Below the pieces are notes generated by a model. It was not told the DNA's origin. It was given only the letters and a program-made list of their open reading frames with translations, and did no database searches. A stretch of 64,000 bases of DNA from Mesorhizobium loti. Lineage in GTDB: Bacteria; Pseudomonadota; Alphaproteobacteria; Rhizobiales; Rhizobiaceae. Below are positions 51,213 through 60,810 of the stretch, piece by piece (position 1 is the stretch's first letter; the number at the start of each line of letters is the position of its first letter). Made by a program: the position numbers and the translations under genes. The stretch is from NCBI GenBank assembly GCA_002356515.1, contig AP017605.1, positions 1,116,001 to 1,180,000 of the forward strand, given 5' to 3'.

Positions 51213-51967
51213 ACGCGCTCCCCAAAGGAAGGCTTGTCGGCGTCGGCACGGGTCCCGGCGACCCCGAACTATTGACGCTGAAGGCCGCGCGTGCCTTGGC
51301 CCAGGCGGATGTCGTCGCCTATTTCGCCAAGCGCGGCAACAACAGCAATGCGCGCGCCATCGTCGAAGCGCGCTTCCGGCCGGACATGCTGGAACTGCCA
51401 CTGCTCTATCCTGTCACAACCGAGATCGACAAGGATCACGACGACTATCGCTCGCAAATCACCGGTTTCTACGAGGAGTCGGCCGAGAAGGTCGCCGAAC
51501 AGCTCGAGGCGGGCAGGATGGTTGCCGTGCTGTCCGAGGGCGACCCGCTGTTCTACGGCTCCTACATGCATCTGCATGTGCGGCTTGCCCATCGTTTCCC
51601 AACGGAAGTCATTCCCGGCGTCACCGCAATGTCCGGCTGCTGGTCGCAAACCGGCGTGCCGATCGTCCAGGGCGATGACGTGCTGACCGTGCTGCCCGGC
51701 ACGATGAGCGAATTCGAGCTGACGCGGAGGCTGGCCGACACCGATGCCGCCGTCATCATGAAGGTCGGCCGCAACCTGCCCAAGATCAGGCGGGCGCTGG
51801 AAGCCACCGGCAAGCTGACGCGCGCCGTCTATGTCGAGCGCGGCACCATGGCCGGCAGCGTCTCGATGAAGCTCGCCGACAAGCAGGACGACAAGGCGCC
51901 CTACTTTGCCATCATATTGGTCGCCGGCTGGTCCGGCCGGCCCGGCGCGCTGGGAGTGCAGGCATGA
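51209..51967 (+). CDS. cobI: Precorrin-2 C20-methyltransferase
   Basis: 252 aa, SAM-dependent tetrapyrrole methylase fold. GRLVGVGTGPGDPELLTLKA is the N-terminal SAM-binding loop, and VLSEGDPLFYGSYMHLHVRL and EVIPGVTAMSGC are CobI-type. It converts precorrin-2 to precorrin-3A. Translation starts at GTG 51209 overlapping the cobH stop (GTGA); the longer in-frame ORF upstream lies in cobH. Confidence 0.94.
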   Translation: MNALPKGRLVGVGTGPGDPELLTLKAARALAQADVVAYFAKRGNNSNARAIVEARFRPDMLELPLLYPVTTEIDKDHDDYRSQITGFYEESAEKVAEQLEAGRMVAVLSEGDPLFYGSYMHLHVRLAHRFPTEVIPGVTAMSGCWSQTGVPIVQGDDVLTVLPGTMSEFELTRRLADTDAAVIMKVGRNLPKIRRALEATGKLTRAVYVERGTMAGSVSMKLADKQDDKAPYFAIILVAGWSGRPGALGVQA

Positions 51968-52728
51968 GCGGCCGCCTTACCGTTATCGGCCTCGGGCCCG
52001 GCAATGCCGATCAGGTCACCCCTGAAGCCCGCCGCGCCGTGGCCGAGGCAAGATTCTTCTATGGCTACAAGCCCTATCTCGACCGGCTGGAACTGCGCCC
52101 GGACCAGACCCGCGTTGCCTCCGACAATCGCGAGGAACTCGCCCGCTCCAAGGATGCCTTGATCAAGGCCGCCGAGGGCCATGACGTTGCCGTGGTTTCG
52201 GGTGGCGATCCCGGCGTGTTCGCCATGGCCGCCGCCGTCTGCGAGGCGATCGAGGCCGGGCCGGCCGAATGGCGCGCTGTCGACGTGGCGGTCGTGCCTG
52301 GCATCACCGCAATGCTCGCCGTTGCCGCCCGTATCGGCGCCCCGCTCGGCCATGATTTCTGCGCCATCTCGCTGTCCGACAATCTGAAGCCCTGGGATCT
52401 GATCGAGCTGCGCCTCCTGGCGGCCGCCGGCGCCGGCTTCGTCATTGCGCTCTACAATCCGATCAGCAAGGCGCGCCCCTGGCAGCTTGGCCGCGCCTTC
52501 GAGTGCCTGACCGCGATCCTGCCCGGCACCACGCCTGTCATTTTCGGCCGCGCCGCCGGCCGGCCGGACGAACGCATCGAGGTTTACCTGCTCGCCGATG
52601 TCGACGCGCGGAAGGCCGACATGGCGACCTGCATCATCATCGGTTCGCCGGAAACCCGGATCATCAAGCGCGGCGACAGGCCGGCGCTGGTCTACACGCC
52701 GCGTTCGGCAGCGGGCTCGACAAAATGA
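51964..52728 (+). CDS. cobJ: Precorrin-3B C17-methyltransferase
   Basis: 254 aa. LTVIGLGPGNADQVTPEARRA, FFYGYKPYLDRL, VVSGGDPGVFAMAAAVCEA and FVIALYNPISKARPW are typical CobJ motifs. It methylates C-17 and contracts the ring to give precorrin-4. It overlaps the cobI stop (ATGA). Its 3' end overlaps the convergent cobK by 37 bp. Confidence 0.95.
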   Translation: MSGRLTVIGLGPGNADQVTPEARRAVAEARFFYGYKPYLDRLELRPDQTRVASDNREELARSKDALIKAAEGHDVAVVSGGDPGVFAMAAAVCEAIEAGPAEWRAVDVAVVPGITAMLAVAARIGAPLGHDFCAISLSDNLKPWDLIELRLLAAAGAGFVIALYNPISKARPWQLGRAFECLTAILPGTTPVIFGRAAGRPDERIEVYLLADVDARKADMATCIIIGSPETRIIKRGDRPALVYTPRSAAGSTK

Positions 52729-53456
52729 CCGACCATGGCGGCGAGCTCATCGACGGTTTCAGCCGAAGGCACCTCCGGCAGATCAGGCCTGCGCACCATG
52801 ACCACCTCGATGCCGAGCGCCCGCGCGGCGGCAATCTTGCCGTAGGTGGCAGCGCCGCCGCTGTTCTTGGACACGACGACGTCGATGCGATGGTTTTCGA
52901 GCAGCGCGCGTTCTTCCGCCTCGCCAAACGGCCCGCGCGCCAGCAGATAGCTCGCATCCGGCACGGCCAGCTTCGGCTCGACCGGATCGACGCTACGGAT
53001 GAGATAGTGGTGCTGCGGTGCGGCTTCGAAGGCAGCAACCTCTTGCCGGCCAAGCGCCAGGAAGATGCGGCGCGGCACCTGACCAAGCGCCCGCACGGCA
53101 TCACCAACCGCATCGACTTCAGTCCAGCGATCGCCCTCGATCAGTTCCCAGCCGGGACGGCGCAAGGCGAGGATCGGCACGCCGGTCAGCCGCGCCGCTT
53201 GCGCGGCATTGGCGGAGATTCGCGCGGCATAGGGATGCGTGGCGTCGATCAGCAGGTCCGTGCCCGTCTCCCCGAGATAGGCGGCCAGGCCCTCGGCGCC
53301 ACCAAAGCCTCCGCTTCGCACGGGCACGCCTTGCGCGACGGGGCTTTCGGTGCGGCCGGCCAGAGACAGCGTGACCAAGGCGCGTACCGCCAGCTTGCCG
53401 GCCAGTTGCCGGGCTTCCGTGGTGCCGCCGAGGATCAGAATGCGGTGGGTCATCAT
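52692..53456 (-). CDS. cobK: Precorrin-6A reductase
   Basis: 254 aa. The N-terminus MMTHRILILGGTTEARQLA is the NADPH-binding Rossmann start, and TDLLIDATHPYAARIS and VVSKNSGGAATYGKIAAARALG are CobK hallmarks. It reduces precorrin-6A to 6B. It is the only cob gene here on the - strand: its stop lies within cobJ, and its ATG (53454-53456) overlaps the cobL ATG (53455-53457) on the other strand. It therefore needs a promoter within cobL or read-in from another source. ATG 53453 is an alternative start. Confidence 0.94.
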   Translation of the reverse strand: MMTHRILILGGTTEARQLAGKLAVRALVTLSLAGRTESPVAQGVPVRSGGFGGAEGLAAYLGETGTDLLIDATHPYAARISANAAQAARLTGVPILALRRPGWELIEGDRWTEVDAVGDAVRALGQVPRRIFLALGRQEVAAFEAAPQHHYLIRSVDPVEPKLAVPDASYLLARGPFGEAEERALLENHRIDVVVSKNSGGAATYGKIAAARALGIEVVMVRRPDLPEVPSAETVDELAAMVGHFVEPAAERGV

Positions 53457-54690
53457 GCCTGCTGAAAGTTCGCGCGGCGCCAGGCCGAAATGGCTGACGG
53501 TGATCGGCATCGGCGAGGACGGTTTAGCGGGTCTCGGCGACGAGGCCAAGCAGCGGATTGCCAAGGCCGAATTCATCTTCGGCGGCAAGCGGCACCTGGC
53601 GCTGGTCGCGTCCTTCGCCAAGGGCGAGCCACGTCCCTGGCCGGTGCCTTTCGATGCAGGGATGGCTGATGTGCTGGCCCTTGCCGGCAGGAACGTCTGC
53701 GTGCTCGCCTCCGGCGATCCGCTCTTCCACGGCGTCGGCGCTACCCTCGCCCGCAAGGTCGAGCCGCAGGAGATGCATGTCATCCCGGCGCCGTCGGCCG
53801 TTTCGCTGGCAGCCGCTCGACTGGGCTGGGCGTTGCAGGATATTGAGACTGTCTCGCTGCATGGCCGTCCGCTCGACCTGATCCGGCCGCTGCTGCAGCC
53901 CAATGCACGCATCCTGGCGCTGACGTCGGATGCCGAAGCGCCGGCGGCGATTGCCCGCCTGCTCACCGAACTCGATTTCGGCGCCTCGCGGCTGACGGTT
54001 CTGGAAGCGTTGGGCGGTCCAAAAGAGAGCCAGCGCACCGCCCGCGCCGATGCCTTCGACCTCGAAAACATCAATCCGCTCAACGTGCTGGCCATCGAAA
54101 TTGATTCGAATCCGCAGGCCCGCATCCTGCCGCTCACGGTTGGCCTGCCCGATCATCTGTTCGACCATGACGGCCAGATCACCAAACGCGAAATCCGCGC
54201 TATCACCCTGTCGTCGCTGGCGCCGAGGCGCGGCGAATTGCTGTGGGATATCGGCGCCGGCTCCGGCTCCATCGGCATCGAATGGATGCTCGCCCACCCC
54301 CAGATGCGCGCCATTGCCATCGAGGCCGACCCGAGCCGCGCCGCCCGTATCCACCGCAATGCCGCCGCCTGTGGCGTTCCCGGCCTCGTCGTGGTCGAAG
54401 GCAGCGCCCCCAAGGCGCTGGCCAGGCTGGACACGCCGGATGCGATCTTCATCGGCGGTGGCGGCAGCGACACCGGCGTTTTGAACGCCGCCATCAAGGC
54501 GCTGCGCCCCGGCGGCCGGCTCGTCGCCAATGCGGTGACGCTGGAGATGGAGGCCCTGCTTCTCGCGCAGCACCTGAAACTGGGCGGCGATCTTACCCGG
54601 ATAAACATTTCGCGCGCCTCGCCCGTCGGCTCGATGCAGGCCTGGCGGCCGGCCATGCCGGTCACCCAATGGAGCTGGGTGAAGCCATGA
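53455..54690 (+). CDS. cobL: Precorrin-6Y C5,15-methyltransferase (decarboxylating)
   Basis: 411 aa, two fused methyltransferases. The N-terminal CbiE-like domain starts KWLTVIGIGEDGLAGL and has VLASGDPLFHGVGATLARK. The C-terminal CbiT-like domain has LLWDIGAGSGSIGIEWML as its SAM site. It methylates C-5 and C-15 and decarboxylates the C-12 acetate. The ATG at 53455 overlaps cobK's start on the other strand. cobE overlaps its stop. Confidence 0.94.
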   Translation: MPAESSRGARPKWLTVIGIGEDGLAGLGDEAKQRIAKAEFIFGGKRHLALVASFAKGEPRPWPVPFDAGMADVLALAGRNVCVLASGDPLFHGVGATLARKVEPQEMHVIPAPSAVSLAAARLGWALQDIETVSLHGRPLDLIRPLLQPNARILALTSDAEAPAAIARLLTELDFGASRLTVLEALGGPKESQRTARADAFDLENINPLNVLAIEIDSNPQARILPLTVGLPDHLFDHDGQITKREIRAITLSSLAPRRGELLWDIGAGSGSIGIEWMLAHPQMRAIAIEADPSRAARIHRNAAACGVPGLVVVEGSAPKALARLDTPDAIFIGGGGSDTGVLNAAIKALRPGGRLVANAVTLEMEALLLAQHLKLGGDLTRINISRASPVGSMQAWRPAMPVTQWSWVKP

Positions 54691-55073
54691 TGGTCGCGGG
54701 CATCGGCAGCCGCAAAGGCGTGAGCGTTGAAGACGTGCTTGCCGCGATTGAAACCGCGCTCGAAGCACATGGGCTGGCGATGACGGCGCTTTCGGCACTG
54801 GCCACAGCAGCGCTCAAGAAGGATGAAGACGCGATCGCCGCTGCTGGCGGCGCACTGAACCTTCCGGTCATCGTCGTCGATGACGCTGCGCTTCAAGCCG
54901 CCTCGCCAGGCACGCTCAGCCATTCCAGCCTCTCGCAGGAGTTGGCCGGCACGCCCTCGGTTTCCGAAGCGTCAGCCCTTGCCGTTGCCGGCGCCGGCGC
55001 AAAACTGCTGGGCCCTCGCACCGTGCTTGGCCCGGTCACCTGCGCCATCGCCATCAGCGGAGACGCGCCATGA
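54687..55073 (+). CDS. cobE: Cobalamin biosynthesis protein CobE (CbiG C-terminal-like)
   Basis: 128 aa. [20 protein letters not shown] is the characteristic opening of CobE/CbiG_C proteins, and the middle ([16 protein letters not shown]) also fits. CobE is needed for efficient B12 synthesis; its chemistry is not settled. ATG 54687 overlaps the cobL stop (ATGATG). A longer in-frame ORF back to 54243 is within cobL in another frame. Confidence 0.9.
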   Translation: MMVAGIGSRKGVSVEDVLAAIETALEAHGLAMTALSALATAALKKDEDAIAAAGGALNLPVIVVDDAALQAASPGTLSHSSLSQELAGTPSVSEASALAVAGAGAKLLGPRTVLGPVTCAIAISGDAP

Positions 55074-55834
55074 CCGTCCATTTCATCGGCGCCGGTCCGG
55101 GTGCCGCCGACCTCATCACGCTGCGCGGCGCAAAACTCCTGGCAAGCTGTCCGGTCTGCCTGCATGCCGGCTCGATCGTCGCCCCCGAATTGCTGCAGCA
55201 TTGCGCGCCAGGCACGAAACTGATCGACACCGCGCCGATGTCGCTCGACGAGATCGAGGCGGCCTATGTCGAGGCCCACAAGGCAGGCCACGATGTGGCC
55301 CGCCTGCATTCCGGCGACCTGTCGGTGTGGAGTGCCGTTGCCGAGCAGATTCGCCGGCTGGACAAGCACGGCATCCCTTACACGCTGACGCCGGGCGTGC
55401 CTTCCTTTGCCGCCGCGGCGGCCGCACTGCGCCGCGAACTGACCATTCCGGAAGTCGCGCAGAGCCTGGTGCTGACCCGCGTCTCCGGCCGCGCGTCAAA
55501 AATGCCACCCGGCGAAACGCTGGCCGGCTTCGGCCGCACCGGCGCCACGCTCGCCATTCATCTTGCCATCCACGCCATTGATCGCGTCGTCGCCGAATTG
55601 ACGCCGTATTATGGCGGCGATTGCCCGGTGGCGATCGTCTTCCGCGCCTCCTGGCCGGACGAGCGGGTGCTGACCGGTACGCTGGAAACGATCGAGGCGA
55701 AGCTTGCCGCCGATCCGATGGAGCGCACGGCGATCATCTTCGTCGGCCGCTCGCTGGCGGCGGAAGGTTTTGGCGAAAGTTCATTGTACGACGCCCACTA
55801 TCAGCGGCGTTTTCGCGGACGGGACGGATTGTGA
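55070..55834 (+). CDS. cobM: Precorrin-4 C11-methyltransferase
   Basis: 254 aa. [40 protein letters not shown] and [17 protein letters not shown] are CobM/CbiF motifs. It methylates C-11 to give precorrin-5. ATG 55070 overlaps the cobE stop. Confidence 0.95.
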   Translation: MTVHFIGAGPGAADLITLRGAKLLASCPVCLHAGSIVAPELLQHCAPGTKLIDTAPMSLDEIEAAYVEAHKAGHDVARLHSGDLSVWSAVAEQIRRLDKHGIPYTLTPGVPSFAAAAAALRRELTIPEVAQSLVLTRVSGRASKMPPGETLAGFGRTGATLAIHLAIHAIDRVVAELTPYYGGDCPVAIVFRASWPDERVLTGTLETIEAKLAADPMERTAIIFVGRSLAAEGFGESSLYDAHYQRRFRGRDGL

Positions 55835-56649
55835 GCGGCAGCACCAAAACCAAGGGCGAAAACGCCACGCTCGAACAGGCGCTCGCGCGGCTGAATTTCA
55901 AGCCGCGCCCGCTGGAGCCGGGCCATGTCTGGCTGGCCGGCGCCGGCCCCGGCGACCCCGGCTGCCTGACGCTGGAAGTGCTGGCGGCGTTGGCGGAGGC
56001 GAACGCGCTGGTCTATGATGCGCTGGTTTCACCGGATGTCGTGGCGGTTGCTGCAAGCGCCGAGCTTTTCTTCGCCGGCAAGCGCGGCGGAAAACCCTCG
56101 ATGAAGCAGGACGACATCACCGCTCTGCTGGTCCGGCTGGCGCGTGAGGGCCGTCGTGTCGTCAGGCTGAAAGGCGGCGATCCCTATATTTTCGGCCGCG
56201 GCGGCGAAGAGGCTTTGGCGTTAGCGCGCGAAAACATCCCGTTCCGCGTGCTGCCCGGCCTGACCTCGGGCTTAAGCGCTCTAGCCGCCACTGGCATCCC
56301 CGCCACTATGCGCGGCATCAACAAGGCGGTGATCCTGGCGACCGGCCACGCCGCCGGCACCGATGACGACATTGACTGGGCGGCAATCGCCCGCACCGGC
56401 CAGCCTGTCGTCGTCTATATGGGCATGGCCAATCTGCCGCTGATCGCAGCCGCATTGCTTGACGGTGGGCTGGCGCCATCGACGCCGGCGGCGGTGATCG
56501 TCGCCGCGACGACGCCGCAGGAACGAATTGTCGTCGCTACGCTTGCCACCATCGCCGAGGAAGCTGCAGCCGCAGGTCTTGCCTCGCCGGCGCTGATCGT
56601 CGTCGGCGGCATCGTCGCCATGCGCGCGGCACTGGCGGGGCAGGCATGA
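55831..56649 (+). CDS. cobA: Uroporphyrinogen-III C-methyltransferase
   Basis: 272 aa. [55 protein letters not shown] and [17 protein letters not shown] are the SUMT signature set. It makes precorrin-2 from uroporphyrinogen III, the branch point to B12 and siroheme. It starts at GTG 55831, overlapping the cobM stop. It lacks CysG dehydrogenase/ferrochelatase domains, so it is dedicated to the methylation. Confidence 0.95.
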   Translation: MSGSTKTKGENATLEQALARLNFKPRPLEPGHVWLAGAGPGDPGCLTLEVLAALAEANALVYDALVSPDVVAVAASAELFFAGKRGGKPSMKQDDITALLVRLAREGRRVVRLKGGDPYIFGRGGEEALALARENIPFRVLPGLTSGLSALAATGIPATMRGINKAVILATGHAAGTDDDIDWAAIARTGQPVVVYMGMANLPLIAAALLDGGLAPSTPAAVIVAATTPQERIVVATLATIAEEAAAAGLASPALIVVGGIVAMRAALAGQA

Positions 56650-57965
56650 CCGCCCGCGCCATCATCATCGGCGCGCCGCGCTCCGGTTCGGGCAAGACCA
56701 GCGTCACCATCGGCATCTTGCGCGCGCTCACCCGGCGCGGCCTGAAAGTGCGCGGCGCCAAATCCGGCCCCGACTATATCGACCCTGGTTTCCACACCGC
56801 CGCCACCGGCCTGTCCGGCGTCAATCTCGACAGCTGGGCGATGCCGCCGTCGCTGCTCAATGCGCTGGCGGCGCAACAGGCCGACGACACGGATTTCGTC
56901 ATCCTCGAAAGCGCCATGGGCCTGTTCGACGGCATTCCGGCCGCACCGGGGCGAACCGGCTCGGCCGCCGACCTCGCCCGGCTCTACGGCCTCCCCGTGC
57001 TCCTGGTGCTCGACGTGTCCGGCCAATCGACCACGGCGGCCGCCGTCGCCAAAGGGTTTGCCACCTACGATCCCGATGTCCGCATGGCCGGCGTCGTGCT
57101 CAACCGGCTGGGCAGTGAGCGCCATCGCAAGCTGTCCGGCGACGCCATCGAGGCGATCGGCCTGCCCGTCGTCGGCGCTATTTTACGCGACCCTACCCTG
57201 AACCTGCCTGAGCGCCATCTCGGCCTCGTCCAGGCCGGCGAGTATGATGATCTGATGGCGCATCTCGACCGGCTGGCCGACATGGCGGAGAAATCGCTCG
57301 ACCTCGATGCGATCATAGCGCTGGCGACGCCCCTCACCCCGGCAATTGGCGGTTTCGCCGACGCCCTGCAGCCACCGGGCCAGCGCATCGCGCTAGCCGA
57401 GGATGCCGCCTTTACCTTCCTTTACCCGCATGTCGCCGCCTATTGGCGCAAGGCCGGCGCGGAAATCGTCCCGTTCTCGCCGCTCGCTGATGGGGCGCCC
57501 GACGACAGCTGCGACGTCTGCTGGCTGCCCGGCGGCTATCCCGAGCTCCACGCCGGCAAGCTTGCCGCTGCCGAGACCTTCAAAGCCGGGATGGCAAGGT
57601 TTGCCGAGACGAAGCCGATCCACGGCGAGTGCGGTGGTTTCATGGTGCTCGGTGAAGCACTGGAGGATGCCTCCGGCGAGACGCATCCCATGCTCGGCCT
57701 GCTCGGCCATGCCACCAGTTTTGCAAAGCGAAAGATGAATCTCGGCTATCGCGAGGCGCGGCTGCGCGCCGATTGCCCGCTGGGCTCCGTGGGCGCGCTG
57801 ATCCGCGGCCACGAATTCCACTATGCGCAGATGACGGCCACGGGCAATGACGAGCCGCTGGCCGACCTCGCCGATGGCCAGGGCAATCCGATCGGCGCCT
57901 CGGGCTACCGGCGCGGTCCTGTCAGCGGCACCTTCTTCCATGCGATAGCGAGGGCCAGCGCATGA
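56646..57965 (+). CDS. cobB: Cobyrinic/hydrogenobyrinic acid a,c-diamide synthase
   Basis: 439 aa. The N-terminal ATPase domain has IIIGAPRSGSGKTSVTIGIL, GAKSGPDYIDPGFH and ESAMGLFDG. The C-terminal glutaminase domain has WLPGGYPEL, the nucleophile cysteine in IHGECGGFMVLGEAL, and GHEFHYAQ. It amidates the a and c side chains with glutamine and ATP before cobalt insertion by CobN. ATG 56646 overlaps the cobA stop. Confidence 0.95.
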   Translation: MTARAIIIGAPRSGSGKTSVTIGILRALTRRGLKVRGAKSGPDYIDPGFHTAATGLSGVNLDSWAMPPSLLNALAAQQADDTDFVILESAMGLFDGIPAAPGRTGSAADLARLYGLPVLLVLDVSGQSTTAAAVAKGFATYDPDVRMAGVVLNRLGSERHRKLSGDAIEAIGLPVVGAILRDPTLNLPERHLGLVQAGEYDDLMAHLDRLADMAEKSLDLDAIIALATPLTPAIGGFADALQPPGQRIALAEDAAFTFLYPHVAAYWRKAGAEIVPFSPLADGAPDDSCDVCWLPGGYPELHAGKLAAAETFKAGMARFAETKPIHGECGGFMVLGEALEDASGETHPMLGLLGHATSFAKRKMNLGYREARLRADCPLGSVGALIRGHEFHYAQMTATGNDEPLADLADGQGNPIGASGYRRGPVSGTFFHAIARASA

Positions 57966-58738
57966 AGCTCCCGAATTTGACCCTTTCGCCCCGGCAAATC
58001 CTCGACGATATCGCGCTTTGCCTGGTCTTCTTCACCCGCCTGCCCCTGCCCGACCTCGACTTTCGCGGCCGCGGCCTCGCCGCCGCGATTTGGGCCGCGC
58101 CGGTCGCCGGCCTCGTCGTCGGCCTGATCGGCGCCATCGTCTTTGCCACGGCGGAACGATTCGGCCTTGCCATGGGACCAGCGGCGGCACTTGCCCTCGT
58201 GGCAACCGTGATCACCACCGGCTGCCTGCATGAGGATGGGCTGTCCGATGTCGCCGACGGCTTTGGCGGCGGCAAGTCGCGCGGCCGCAAACTCGACATC
58301 ATGCGCGACAGCCGCATCGGCGCCTATGGCGCCATGGCGCTGGCCCTGTCGCTGCTGATCCGCTGGAACGTGCTTTCGGAACTGGTGGATCCCACACAGG
58401 CGCTCTTTGCCCTTGTTGCCGCGCATGCGGCCTCGCGCGGCGTGCTGGGCGCCTTCATGCACCTGTTGCCGCCGGCGCGCTCGGACGGCCTCTCGGCCGG
58501 CGCCGGCACCGTCTCGCTGGAAACCGCCATTGCCGGCGCCGTGCTTGGCGCGATTCCGCTTCTCCTGCTCGGGGTCGGCGGCGCCGTCGCCGCGCTGATC
58601 CTGCTCGGCCTGTTCTTTGCCGCTTTCCATGCCCTTTGCCTCAACCAGATCGGCGGCCAGACCGGCGACACGATCGGCGCCTTGCAGCAGGTCAGCGAAA
58701 TCGCGGTGCTGCTCGTCGCTTCCGTCGCGCTTTCCTGA
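57962..58738 (+). CDS. cobS: Adenosylcobinamide-GDP ribazoletransferase (cobalamin synthase; cobV in Pseudomonas denitrificans naming)
   Basis: 258 aa integral membrane protein. The signatures are FFTRLPLPDLD, then TTGCLHEDGLSDVADGFGGG with a cluster of metal-binding acidic residues, and KLDIMRDSRIGAYGAMAL. It joins adenosylcobinamide-GDP and alpha-ribazole in the inner membrane. The name cobS should not be confused with the chelatase subunit CobS. ATG 57962 overlaps the cobB stop. Confidence 0.93.
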   Translation: MKLPNLTLSPRQILDDIALCLVFFTRLPLPDLDFRGRGLAAAIWAAPVAGLVVGLIGAIVFATAERFGLAMGPAAALALVATVITTGCLHEDGLSDVADGFGGGKSRGRKLDIMRDSRIGAYGAMALALSLLIRWNVLSELVDPTQALFALVAAHAASRGVLGAFMHLLPPARSDGLSAGAGTVSLETAIAGAVLGAIPLLLLGVGGAVAALILLGLFFAAFHALCLNQIGGQTGDTIGALQQVSEIAVLLVASVALS

Positions 58739-58777
58739 TCCCTTTTGACCTGATTCCCTTCCGGAGACCTTGCCCCC

Positions 58778-59788
58778 ATGCCCTTCAAATCCCTCGATGA
58801 ATTGCGTGCCGCCTGCCTCGATCTGCCCGCCGGCAGCGATACCGCCGCAAAGGCCGTTGCCAGCCGCCAGGACACGCTGACCAAGCCGCAAGGCAGCCTC
58901 GGCCGGTTGGAGACCATCGCCGCTTGGCTGGCGCGCTGGCAGGGCCGCGACATGCCGAAGCTCGACCGCGTGAAAGTCTTCGTCTTCGCTGGCAACCATG
59001 GCGTCACCGCGCAAGGTGTTTCGGCCTTTCCTTCCGAAGTCACCGTGCAGATGGTGGCGAACTTCGCCGGCGGCGGCGCCGCCATCAACCAGCTCGCCCG
59101 CATCGCCGGCGCCGAACTCGATGTCATCCCGCTCGATCTCGACCATCCCACCGGCGATTTCACGCAGGTGCCCGCGATGGACGAGAAGGCCTTCCTCGCC
59201 GCGGTTTCGGCAGGCTATGACGCCGTGACTGATGACCTCGACCTGGTCTGCTTCGGCGAAATGGGCATCGGCAACACAACGCCGGCCGCAGCCATTTCAG
59301 CGGCGCTGTTCGGCGGTGGCGCGGAAAAATGGACGGGGCGCGGCACCGGCGTCGACGATGCCGGCCTGAAGCGCAAGGTAGTCGCCATCGAAGCAGGCCT
59401 CAAGCGCCATGCCGCCGCCCTCGCCGATCCGTTGGGCATTGCCGCCGCACTCGGCGGCCGCGAACTCGCCGCCATCTTCGGCGCCACGCTGGCCGCCCGC
59501 CATCTCGGCATACCCGTGCTTCTCGACGGCTTCGTCTGCACCGCCGCCGCGGCCCCACTGGCCAGGCTGCACCCGACCGGCCTCGCTCACACCATCGCGG
59601 CCCATGTCTCCGCCGAATCGGGCCACCGTGGCCTGCTCGAAGCCCTCGGCCTGCCGCCTTTGCTCGATCTCGGTATGCGGCTTGGCGAAGGCTCCGGCGC
59701 TTGCCTCGCTGTCAATATCGTCCGCTCGGCGCTGGAGTGCCATGCAAGGATGGCCAGCTTTGCCGAGGCTGGTGTGTCGGACAAATAG
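58778..59788 (+). CDS. cobT: Nicotinate-nucleotide--dimethylbenzimidazole phosphoribosyltransferase (cobU in P. denitrificans naming)
   Basis: 336 aa. TKPQGSLGRLETIAAWLARWQ, FAGNHGVTAQGVSAFP, CFGEMGIGNTTPAAAI and the C-terminal LLDLGMRLGEGSGACLAVNI are the family motifs; the last holds the catalytic glutamate. It activates the lower base of B12 as alpha-ribazole phosphate. GGAG lies about 15 bp before the ATG. It is the last recognised gene of the cob run, 39 bp after cobS. Confidence 0.94.
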   Translation: MPFKSLDELRAACLDLPAGSDTAAKAVASRQDTLTKPQGSLGRLETIAAWLARWQGRDMPKLDRVKVFVFAGNHGVTAQGVSAFPSEVTVQMVANFAGGGAAINQLARIAGAELDVIPLDLDHPTGDFTQVPAMDEKAFLAAVSAGYDAVTDDLDLVCFGEMGIGNTTPAAAISAALFGGGAEKWTGRGTGVDDAGLKRKVVAIEAGLKRHAAALADPLGIAAALGGRELAAIFGATLAARHLGIPVLLDGFVCTAAAAPLARLHPTGLAHTIAAHVSAESGHRGLLEALGLPPLLDLGMRLGEGSGACLAVNIVRSALECHARMASFAEAGVSDK

Positions 59789-59813
59789 GTTCGCGACGCC
59801 CGGATCACACCCG

Positions 59814-60551
59814 ATGAATGAGCCCTCGCAGATTTTCGGAGATCCCAAACAGGGGCTTCGCGATGCTCTTGCTCGGATTATCCGGGATTTCGACAGCAAG
59901 AGCGGAGCTTTTGCCGGGCTGAAGTACAATTCGCCGTGGATACTGGCAACGCAGGATTGGGCGGAACGCTCGGGCCATACGGTCGAAGAACTGCGAGAGA
60001 TGATTTCTCAATGGCGGATTTCGATCAGATTCGACCAACCGGATCCGAAAACCGTCCAGACTTTTGAAGATCTCCGCAACGCTGCGGAAGAGTGGCGAGC
60101 TGAAACCGGCTACAGTGATCCGCCTACCCATCTAACTCATGAAATGACAAAATTCCCCAATCGCAAGGAACTGAAAGCCCATACCCTTAAGACATGGAGC
60201 GCTCTGGGGTTGGCAAGACAATGGCATGACTATGATGCCAGAGACCTCAGTTTTGGCGGAGCTTTTGAAGACAGATTTGGTCACAATGTTTCGGTCACCA
60301 TGACCTTCAAGCTTGGGTATGGCGGGCCGGTTTGGCTGTATTTTCGCTTTCCCTATTTCGAGCTTGGCGAGCCCACGTCTTTTGAACTCCTTATGCTCTC
60401 GGGTTGGGGAATAAATCGGGCGCTTAAGTTGCCGGAAGCTCCCGAGTTGCAATGGACGGTCGGCAAAAGCAAGACGGACTTTGGAGCTGTCGACGGCGTC
60501 ATCGCCCTAACCCAGGCGATTCTCACTTATCTGCGACCAACTGTGCAATAG
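59814..60551 (+). CDS. Hypothetical protein, lower GC than its neighbours
   Basis: 245 aa, starting MNEPSQIFGDPKQGLRDAL. No signal peptide or membrane span is obvious. The C-terminal half (YGGPVWLYFRFPYFELGEP, then ELLMLSGWGINRALKLPEAP) is rich in aromatic and hydrophobic residues. I recognise no family. Base composition is visibly more AT-rich than the flanking cob genes. It sits 25 bp after cobT and before a tRNA-Lys on the other strand, a setting compatible with recent acquisition. Function unknown. Confidence 0.65.
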   Translation: MNEPSQIFGDPKQGLRDALARIIRDFDSKSGAFAGLKYNSPWILATQDWAERSGHTVEELREMISQWRISIRFDQPDPKTVQTFEDLRNAAEEWRAETGYSDPPTHLTHEMTKFPNRKELKAHTLKTWSALGLARQWHDYDARDLSFGGAFEDRFGHNVSVTMTFKLGYGGPVWLYFRFPYFELGEPTSFELLMLSGWGINRALKLPEAPELQWTVGKSKTDFGAVDGVIALTQAILTYLRPTVQ

Positions 60552-60628
60552 CAGTCGAACGGTACTGCCACCGGACGGCAGCGAAACATCCCGCTTTCAG
60601 GGTCTTTCCACCAAGTCTTTGAAGAATT

Positions 60629-60704
<76 letters not shown>

Positions 60705-60810
60705 ACTCGGCCGGCAAAAACCGGCGTTGGCGGGCATATAGCCGCCACCATCGGTCATGTCTAGCCCTGCCGGAATCATTTCCCGACAAATCGCTGAAGT
60801 GCCGCACGTC

